From DATHSN01 sp035464115 (lineage in GTDB: Bacteria; Actinomycetota; Acidimicrobiia; Acidimicrobiales; SKKL01): a stretch of DNA of 6,598 nt. The notes under the pieces are model-generated. The model was not told where the DNA came from, made no database searches, and was given only the letters and a program-made list of their open reading frames with translations. Made by a program: the position numbers and the translations under genes. Positions 1-4,684 of the stretch are shown piece after piece; positions within the stretch are counted from its first letter, which is position 1; each line of letters starts with the position of its first letter. The stretch covers positions 1 to 6,598 of the forward strand of contig DATHSN010000323.1 of the NCBI GenBank assembly GCA_035464115.1, in the 5' to 3' direction.

Positions 1-378
1 CAGGCCGCCCCGCCGCCGGTCGAGCCCGAGCCGATCGACGAGTCGACCACCGAGATCACCTTGATCCGGGGTGGGGCCGTGCCCGTCGACATCGAGTGCG
101 ACGGCACGGTGCTGGTCCGGGTCGACGACGGTGACCAGCAACCGGCCGAGCAGCTCGACACCACGCTGCTCGAGGTCGGCGACCACCGGGTCGGGGTCTA
201 CTGCGACGAGGCGCTGATCACCGAGGTCGCCGTGACGGTCGTCGAGCCGGTGGCCGACCGGGCCGGATTCCCGGGCGTCGCCACGGCGGTGCTGCTCTTC
301 CTCTGCGCCACGGCGGTGGTCACCGTCGTGGCCCCCGGCGCCGCGACCGCCGGCGCCCGGCGAGGAGGCGACGCGTGA
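1..378 (+). CDS. C-terminal part of a membrane-anchored protein (5' end outside window)
   Basis: The frame is open from base 1 to a TGA at 376-378, giving the last 125 residues of a longer protein; the real start lies to the left. Visible residues 1-20 are rich in Pro and Glu and look like a linker. Residues about 21-85 are mostly alternating hydrophobic and polar, as in a small beta-sandwich domain, with Cys33 and Cys68 placed so that they could form a disulfide. Residues about 91-111 form one hydrophobic helix, followed by a short tail with two Arg. This suggests an extracytoplasmic domain anchored by a C-terminal helix with the tail inside. The stop overlaps the sigma factor start by GTGA, so the two are probably translationally coupled. 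I do not recognise the family. A role as a membrane partner of the sigma factor is possible from context only. Confidence 0.7.
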   Translation, partial: QAAPPPVEPEPIDESTTEITLIRGGAVPVDIECDGTVLVRVDDGDQQPAEQLDTTLLEVGDHRVGVYCDEALITEVAVTVVEPVADRAGFPGVATAVLLFLCATAVVTVVAPGAATAGARRGGDA

Positions 379-974
379 GCCCCGAGGCGGTTCGCGCCGA
401 GACACTCCGCGCCGACGCTCCGCCGCTGCGAGCCGCGCTCGACGACGCGGAGCTGGTCCGCCGGGCCCAGGCGGGTGACGAGGCGGCGTTCGCCGCCCTC
501 CACGAGCGCTACCGCCGCGTCGTCGCCAGCGTGGTCCGCTCCGAGACCCGCAACGGTGCCGACGTGGCCGACATCGTGCAGGACACGTTCGTCCTGGCGT
601 GGACCCGACTCGGGTCGCTGCGCGACCCCGAGCGGTTCCGGGCCTGGCTGCTGCAGATCACCCGCCACGCGGTGATCGACCACTCCCGCACTGTCCGCCG
701 TCGGCCGGCCCTCGACTCCGACGACGACCTCACCCTCGACCTCACCGTCTCCGACGACCCCGGTCCCGACGACCTCGTGGAGCTCGCCGAGCTGGCGTCG
801 CGGGTGCAGGGCGCCCTCGACGGGCTCTCCCGGCGCGACGTGGTCGCGGTCACCCTGGCCGCCCAGTTCGGGTTCGGGCCCGCCGAGATCGGCGAGGCGC
901 TGCACATCACCCCCAACAACGCCAAGGTCGTCCTGCACCGGGCCCGGCGACGCCTCCGCTCGATGGTGGAGTGA
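375..974 (+). CDS. ECF-family RNA polymerase sigma factor
   Basis: A 199-residue protein, the usual size for an ECF (group IV) sigma factor, which directs RNA polymerase to a limited promoter set. Region 2 spans about residues 26-107, with the characteristic DIVQDTFVLAW segment at 67-77 and an FRAWLLQI segment at 88-95. An acidic linker (about 114-136) leads to region 4 at about 140-197. Region 4 ends in a helix-turn-helix whose recognition helix contains NNAKVVLHRARRRLR, matching the common ECF form VKSRLHRARRRLR. The GTG at 375 is favoured because GAGGAGG at 362-368 sits 6 nt upstream and the start overlaps the preceding stop. No anti-sigma gene follows; the next gene is convergent. Regulation may therefore depend on the upstream membrane protein or on distant factors. 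Its targets cannot be read from this window. Confidence 0.93.
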   Translation: MSPEAVRAETLRADAPPLRAALDDAELVRRAQAGDEAAFAALHERYRRVVASVVRSETRNGADVADIVQDTFVLAWTRLGSLRDPERFRAWLLQITRHAVIDHSRTVRRRPALDSDDDLTLDLTVSDDPGPDDLVELAELASRVQGALDGLSRRDVVAVTLAAQFGFGPAEIGEALHITPNNAKVVLHRARRRLRSMVE

Positions 975-999
975 CCCTGCCGGCCGAGCCGGATCAGGG
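975..999. terminator. Hairpin at the convergent gene junction, possible bidirectional terminator
   Basis: CCCTG (975-979) pairs with CAGGG (995-999), and CCGGC (980-984) pairs with GCCGG (988-992). The loop is 3 nt (CGA) with a 2-nt bulge at 993-994. This fills the 19-nt gap between the sigma factor stop (972-974) and the lanM stop (996-994) and reaches into the last lanM codons. It can form in both transcripts. No U tract follows on either strand, so it would be a U-less terminator of the kind proposed in high-GC actinobacteria, or simply a 3'-end stabilising stem. Confidence 0.5.
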
Positions 1000-3705
1000 C
1001 GCCAACGGGGTCGGCAGAGCGGGGTCGACCGTCGCTCGGAGCAGGGCCAGGCCGACGCCGGCCCGGCCGCGGAACACGCTGGGCGACGAGAACGTGGTGG
1101 CGTCGTGGAACGGAGCGCCGTGGGCGGTGGTGGCGAGGCGCTCGACCCGATCGGCGATGACGGCGTCGGCGCCCGTCAGGCCCAGGTCGCGGGCGGCGAG
1201 CGCGGCGTCGAGGTGCCCGGCCAGACCGCAGCACAGGTGCCCGTGAGGTGATGGCCCGGTGGCCAACGCTGCGAACGACGCGGTGAGCGCGTCGGTGGGG
1301 CCGGGGTCGCCGACGTGGGCCGCCGCCCGCGCCACCAGGTAGCCCGAGACACCCCAGCACCAGGTGCGGGACGGCACCCGCTGACCTCGGGGCTGATCGA
1401 TGCGGCCGCCGATGCCACCGCGGCGGGCCACCCGCTCGTCCTCGAGGTCGCGCAACCGGGCGATCACCTCGGCGGTGTCGTCGGTGCCCGTCGAGCCGAG
1501 GGCGACGGCGGAGCCCAGGGCGTGGAGGATGCCCGTCGAGCCGTGGGCCATGCCCAGCCGCAGGACGTCGCGCGCTGCGATCTCGTCGGCCAGGCGGACC
1601 CGCACGGCGTGGCCCAACGCCGTGCCGGCGGCGACGGCGCGCTCGGTGGCGGCACCGTCGCCGGTGCAGCGGGCCACGCCGGCCGCGGCGGCGACCGGAC
1701 CGGCCCAGCCGCCGACGAGGTCGAGGGGCTCGCCGTCGGGGATCTCGTCGGGGAGGCGCCCGACGACCACGTCGACGGCGTTGGCCGTCAGCTCGTCGTC
1801 GCCGAGGAGCGCGCCGGCGTGGGCCGCGGCCCAGGCCCAGCCCGACCACCCCGTCTGGTACCAGGGCCCGTCGTCGTCGCCCGGCCGGTCGAGGAGAGCC
1901 CGGCGGGCCAGGTCGGCCGCGCCGTCGTCGCCGGTGGCCGCCGCCACCGCGGCGAGGAACAGCGCGATGCCGGGCGCGCCGTGGTAGATCCCGCGGGGCG
2001 CGAGCGCCACGCGGAGCCGACCGGCGGCACCCTCGGGCACGGCCTCGGCCCAGCCCACCCGACCGCCCCCGAGGTCGACCGCCTCGTCGGCGAGGTCGGC
2101 CGCGATGGCTCGCACCACGTGGAGCACCGCGGCCGGGTCGGGCAACACCGGCTCGGGCGACGCCGGGGCGTGGGCCGGCGCCGCCTCGGCCCTGCTCGCC
2201 GCCGGCGCGGCCGGCTCGAGCGCCACCTGGACCAGCGCCCGGTCGGCGCGCCGCCAGGCCGCGTCGTCGACCCGCTCGAGTCGGGCGACGATGCGCTCCC
2301 GGCCGGTGCGGCCCTGCGCCATCGGTCGTCGGGTGCCGTCGTCGAGGACGAGGGTGTCGGCGTCGACGTGGAAGATCGGGATGTCGAGCCGGCGCAGCGC
2401 AGCCCGCTCGCTGGCCTCGACCGCGGCCGTGCCGTCAGGCCCGAGCGCAGCGGCGAGGCCCTCGGGGAGCGGGCCGAGCCGATCGGCGACCACCTCGAGC
2501 GCCCGGGGGTCGGCGAGCACGGTGGGGTCCATCAGATCGGCCAGCACGTTGGCGTAGACGGCGGTCGGCCGGAACAGCACGCGGGCCGGCACCCCCGCGA
2601 GGGCATCGACGGGGAGGGTGTCGGTGGTCCAGCGGCCGTACTCCTCGTCGTAGCCCCGCAGCAGGGCACCGAGGTCGAGCGCGACCGGGTCGCCGTCGGG
2701 GTCGAGCGCGAGGTTGGCGCCCCGGGGGGTGCGCATGGGCGCCTTCTCGCGCCGGATGGCGTCGGTGCCGAGTCCGACCCAGCGGGGTCGCCACCGGCCG
2801 TTGAGCTGGCCGGCCCGACCGACCAGGCCCGACCAGTCGACGGCCACCGGCCCGTCGGAGGCCGCCGTGCGCGGCAGGAGACCGGTGGGCGTCACCGAGT
2901 CGCGCAGGAACCAACCGGTGACGTCGTCGGTGAGGTCCGAGTGGGCGATCAGCTCGGGGGCGGCCAGGCACTCGAGGTCGACCGGGACGATCTGCGAGCC
3001 GGTGCAGATCACGTTGGACTGGTGCAGGTCGGTGGCGCCGCAGACCTGCAGCATCCGCAACATCCGCCCCACGTCGAACCAGTAGGTGGCGCGGTCGGTG
3101 ACCGGCCCGGTGGTCACCTCGCTCATCCAGCCGTAGCCGTCGGCCACCCACAGCCGGGGCACGTCCTCCTGGGGCACCAGGCCCGGCGACCCCGCCACGA
3201 TCTCGAAGAAGGTGGACTCGGGGGCGATCGACCGGGGCTTGAGGTAGAGCCGGTCGCCCCGGTCGGTCAGCACCGCAGCGACGTGGTGCGCGCCGCGGTG
3301 GGGGTCGCCGAGCCGGGGGTGGACGTCGACCGCCTCGGTGGTGCCCGGCGCCACGTGCCCGAGATCGGCGGCGATGCGGTCGACGAGCACCTGGGTGGCG
3401 ACCACCCACTGGTCGCGCAGCCGGTCGGCGAGGGCGACGAGGCCGGGGTAGGCGTCGCCCAGGGGAGCCAGCCCGGTGCGGGTGAACGACTGGTAGTCGA
3501 CCTCGGTCGAACGGAACCGCTCCAGCGCCGCCAGCGACCCGTTGAACGACAACCGCTCGAGCAGGGAGCGCACCAGCGAGCGGCGAGCCGCCGGCCCGAT
3601 CACCTCCGGCACCCGCAGCTGTCGAGCCGCCTCGTCGACCCAGGGCCGGAACAGCGACGCGAACGCCACCTCGCGGTCGAGGTCGTCGTCCCAGGTGGTG
3701 TCCAT
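994..3705 (-). CDS. lanM: Class II lanthipeptide synthetase LanM (dehydratase-cyclase)
   Basis: A 903-residue bifunctional enzyme, near the short end of the LanM range. It phosphorylates and eliminates Ser/Thr of a precursor, then adds Cys thiols to form (methyl)lanthionine rings. The N-terminal half (about 1-490) is the DUF4135 dehydratase: LYLKPRS at 153-159, DLHQSN at 226-231, VDLE at 242-245, and an R-x5-T pair (R375, T381) within RVLFRPT. These match the kinase and elimination residues described for CylM, with the same spacing between D/H/N, D/E and R/T. An Ala/Pro linker (about 490-518) leads to the LanC-like cyclase, with YHGAPG near 576, GMAHG at 718-722 (His721), WCWG at 782-785 (Cys783) and CCG at 825-827. 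The zinc site is thus Cys783, Cys825, Cys826 rather than Cys-Cys-His. ATG 3705 is chosen because GGAGG lies just upstream (3-nt gap) and the 20 codons of a longer GTG form fall in the intergenic hairpin. It is last in an operon behind its precursor. Confidence 0.95.
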   Translation of the reverse strand: MDTTWDDDLDREVAFASLFRPWVDEAARQLRVPEVIGPAARRSLVRSLLERLSFNGSLAALERFRSTEVDYQSFTRTGLAPLGDAYPGLVALADRLRDQWVVATQVLVDRIAADLGHVAPGTTEAVDVHPRLGDPHRGAHHVAAVLTDRGDRLYLKPRSIAPESTFFEIVAGSPGLVPQEDVPRLWVADGYGWMSEVTTGPVTDRATYWFDVGRMLRMLQVCGATDLHQSNVICTGSQIVPVDLECLAAPELIAHSDLTDDVTGWFLRDSVTPTGLLPRTAASDGPVAVDWSGLVGRAGQLNGRWRPRWVGLGTDAIRREKAPMRTPRGANLALDPDGDPVALDLGALLRGYDEEYGRWTTDTLPVDALAGVPARVLFRPTAVYANVLADLMDPTVLADPRALEVVADRLGPLPEGLAAALGPDGTAAVEASERAALRRLDIPIFHVDADTLVLDDGTRRPMAQGRTGRERIVARLERVDDAAWRRADRALVQVALEPAAPAASRAEAAPAHAPASPEPVLPDPAAVLHVVRAIAADLADEAVDLGGGRVGWAEAVPEGAAGRLRVALAPRGIYHGAPGIALFLAAVAAATGDDGAADLARRALLDRPGDDDGPWYQTGWSGWAWAAAHAGALLGDDELTANAVDVVVGRLPDEIPDGEPLDLVGGWAGPVAAAAGVARCTGDGAATERAVAAGTALGHAVRVRLADEIAARDVLRLGMAHGSTGILHALGSAVALGSTGTDDTAEVIARLRDLEDERVARRGGIGGRIDQPRGQRVPSRTWCWGVSGYLVARAAAHVGDPGPTDALTASFAALATGPSPHGHLCCGLAGHLDAALAARDLGLTGADAVIADRVERLATTAHGAPFHDATTFSSPSVFRGRAGVGLALLRATVDPALPTPLAP

Positions 3706-3708
3706 GGT

Positions 3709-3713
3709 CCTCC
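3709..3713 (-). promoter_or_regulatory. Ribosome binding site of lanM
   Basis: GGAGG on the - strand, separated from ATG 3705 by only ACC. The spacing is shorter than the usual 5-9 nt, but the match is full and no other strong site lies near. The precursor gene carries the same nine-base block CGGAGGACC with a normal 8-nt gap, so the lanM site may be the weaker of the two. That would suit an enzyme needed in smaller amounts than its substrate. Confidence 0.6.
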
Positions 3714-3730
3714 GGGTGCCGGACGCGGCG

Positions 3731-3766
3731 GGTGGGCCGACGCCGGGGGAGGGGCGCCGACCCACC
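3731..3766 (-). terminator. 14-bp RNA hairpin between precursor and lanM (attenuator or mRNA stabiliser)
   Basis: In the - strand transcript GGTGGGTCGGCGCC (3766-3753) pairs with GGCGTCGGCCCACC (3744-3731) over all 14 positions: 12 Watson-Crick pairs and two G-U wobbles, with an 8-nt C-rich loop (3752-3745). In + strand RNA the two wobbles become A-C mismatches, so the structure favours the sense direction. It starts 13 nt after the precursor stop and ends 17 nt before the lanM GGAGG, leaving that site free. No U run follows. A partial terminator or processing/stability element that keeps precursor mRNA above lanM mRNA is the likely role, by inference. Confidence 0.6.
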
Positions 3767-3779
3767 GGGGCCGTGGTCG

Positions 3780-4196
3780 CTACTTACAGGTGTTGGTGAG
3801 GTCGCAGTAGACCTGGGTCTCGCAGTCCATGGAGTCGCACACGCACACCCCGCTGTGCGTCGCGAGGCTCGACCGGGTCATCCCGCCGAGCGGGTTGAAG
3901 CTCACCGAGGTCCCGCGCAGCATCGATCCGGGGCTGCTCTTGAGGGAGAAGCCCTCGACGTCGGCGGCGACGGTGGCCGGCACCACCAGGTGGATGCGGT
4001 CGTCGGTCTCGACGTGCACGGTGATCGAGACACCGCTCAGGTCGACGTCGCCGTCGTCGCTGAGCACCTGGGCGATGAGGGGCTTGACCGCCCCGTCGGG
4101 GTCGAGCGTGAGCTCGGTGATGAAGCCGGGGTCCTGGCTGATCCGCTCGCTCAGGATCTTCTCGACGGCCAGCTTGGCGCTGATGGTGTCGCTCAT
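3780..4196 (-). CDS. lanA: NHLP-type lanthipeptide precursor with five-Cys core
   Basis: A 138-residue peptide precursor. Residues 1 to about 74 resemble the nitrile hydratase alpha-subunit-like leader (NHLP family): a helical start with KILSERISQDPGF at 13-25, then VSITVHVETDDRIHLVVP at 56-73, which corresponds to the conserved strand ending in LVVP. A linker of about 30 residues follows, ending in NPLGG (101-105). After this Gly-Gly pair, residues 106-138 make a 33-residue tail containing every Cys of the protein (118, 120, 125, 131, 137) and nine Ser/Thr (107, 109, 110, 113, 115, 122, 127, 134, 136). That composition is expected of a lanthipeptide core. GGAGG at 4209-4205 lies 8 nt before the ATG, and the stop is TAG. 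The adjacent lanM supplies the modifying enzyme. The exact cleavage site and ring pattern are inferred; a later core start near residue 115 is possible. Confidence 0.9.
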   Translation of the reverse strand: MSDTISAKLAVEKILSERISQDPGFITELTLDPDGAVKPLIAQVLSDDGDVDLSGVSITVHVETDDRIHLVVPATVAADVEGFSLKSSPGSMLRGTSVSFNPLGGMTRSSLATHSGVCVCDSMDCETQVYCDLTNTCK

Positions 4197-4278
4197 GGGT
4201 GGGTCCTCCGTGGTGGGGTGGGCGCTGGTTGGTGTTGGTGTGGTGGTGTGGATCTCGGTGGCGACCCGCCGGCGCTCA
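4197..4278 (-). promoter_or_regulatory. Intergenic leader of the precursor gene with a C/A-only tract
   Basis: This 82-nt gap between the 88-residue gene and the precursor gene holds a 41-nt stretch (4251-4211) which, as transcript, has no U and only two G, being otherwise C and A. It is followed by the precursor GGAGG (4209-4205) and an 8-nt gap to ATG. Such a tract cannot fold on itself and would leave the ribosome binding site open, which fits a precursor needed in large amounts. I see no convincing promoter or stem-loop in the gap. Confidence 0.5.
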
Positions 4279-4545
4279 TCAGCCCTCGTCGGTGGTGGAG
4301 ATGCGCAGGTGGGCGGTGCGGATCGCCTCGGTGAGGTGACCGGGCAGGCGCTCGGGCGACCACTCCAGCTCGAAGCCGGCCACCTCGGCCTCCTCGAGGT
4401 CGGCGGTCCAGGCCGCGTCGATCCCGGGGGCGAGCAGCGCCGCGAACAGGCTGCGCTCGTGGTCGTCGAGCGACGCCGCGAACGCCTTGACCTTGTCGAT
4501 CAGCGTGCGGGCGGCGACATCTCGGGTGGTGCGCTCGTCGTCCAT
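4279..4545 (-). CDS. Small acidic protein of unknown function, first gene of the lanthipeptide operon
   Basis: An 88-residue protein with no Cys, no signal peptide and no membrane helix. Residues about 10-40 (TLIDKVKAF, then LDDHERSLFAALLAP) should form two amphipathic helices separated by the LDDHE turn, a pattern I associate with small proteins and leader-like peptides near RiPP genes, though I cannot name a family. Residues 49-62 are acidic (DLEEAEVAGFELEW), and the rest has no clear motif. ATG 4545 is supported by GGAG at 4556-4553 with a 7-nt gap. It reads in the same direction as the precursor, 82 nt upstream, and faces the divergent regulatory region, so it is probably the first gene of the transcript. 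A core without Cys could not give lanthionine rings, so an accessory, regulatory or immunity role is more likely than a second precursor. Function unknown. Confidence 0.75.
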   Translation of the reverse strand: MDDERTTRDVAARTLIDKVKAFAASLDDHERSLFAALLAPGIDAAWTADLEEAEVAGFELEWSPERLPGHLTEAIRTAHLRISTTDEG

Positions 4546-4562
4546 CGTCGTGCTCCGTCTCC

Positions 4563-4579
4563 CGGGTGACCGTCACCCG
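4563..4579. promoter_or_regulatory. 17-bp perfect inverted repeat, candidate operator
   Basis: CGGGTGAC and GTCACCCG flank a single central C, giving two perfect 8-bp arms. The GGGTGAC half-site recurs in direct orientation at 4593-4599, 29 bp further on. The element lies 18 bp upstream of the 88-residue gene's ATG and overlaps its 5' untranslated region, a position suited to a repressor operator; it could also act as a small RNA hairpin. The regulator is not in the window. Confidence 0.45.
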
Positions 4580-4614
4580 TTCTGGGACAGAGGGGTGACG
4601 CTCCCCAGCGCCGT

Positions 4615-4642
4615 CGGTTACGCGCGACGTTCCCTGTAACCG
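4615..4642. promoter_or_regulatory. Interrupted inverted repeat CGGTTAC-N14-GTAACCG, candidate operator
   Basis: Two perfect 7-bp arms (4615-4621 and 4636-4642) are separated by 14 bp, so half-site centres are 21 bp apart, two helical turns, as expected for a dimer binding one face of the DNA. It lies in the middle of the divergent region, about 70 bp from one start and 43 bp from the other, where one regulator could control both directions. Confidence 0.45.
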
Positions 4643-4684
4643 CAGCGCCTCGTTGTCGTCCGCCCCTGCGACGAGGGAGGTCGA

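Larger units (their letters stand above)
4546..4684. promoter_or_regulatory. Divergent intergenic control region
   Basis: This 139-nt gap separates the lanthipeptide operon (- strand) from the FHA/ABC gene (+ strand) and must hold promoters for both unless they are read through from outside. It contains two inverted repeats (4563-4579 and 4615-4642) and a direct repeat of GGGTGAC (4564-4570 and 4593-4599). No standard -35/-10 pair of a housekeeping sigma is convincing on either strand. A GGAAC on the - strand (4633-4629) resembles an ECF -35 element but has no clear -10 partner. GAGGGAGG at 4673-4680 is the ribosome binding site of the rightward gene. Confidence 0.6.

Noticed and set aside
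198..938. Open frame on the - strand opposite the sigma factor
   Set aside because: Compositionally biased antisense shadow; the sigma factor motifs on the + strand explain the region.
3706..3765. Longer lanM start at GTG 3765, adding 20 residues
   Set aside because: The added codons read Gly/Pro/Arg-rich noise, fall inside the intergenic hairpin and lack a ribosome binding site; ATG 3705 has GGAGG next to it.
1315..3810. Very long open frame on the + strand opposite lanM (831 codons)
   Set aside because: Its translation is low-complexity Gly/Arg/Val/Asp sequence with no domain. It is the antisense shadow of lanM, whose motifs are unmistakable, and such shadows are normal at this GC content.
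3829..4569. Open frame on the + strand across the precursor and the 88-residue gene
   Set aside because: It spans two genes with good starts and ribosome binding sites on the other strand, and its translation has no family features.
4608..4633. ECF-type promoter on the - strand starting from GGAAC at 4633-4629
   Set aside because: No convincing -10 element (CGTC or GTT type) lies 15-17 nt downstream, and a five-base match is expected often by chance.
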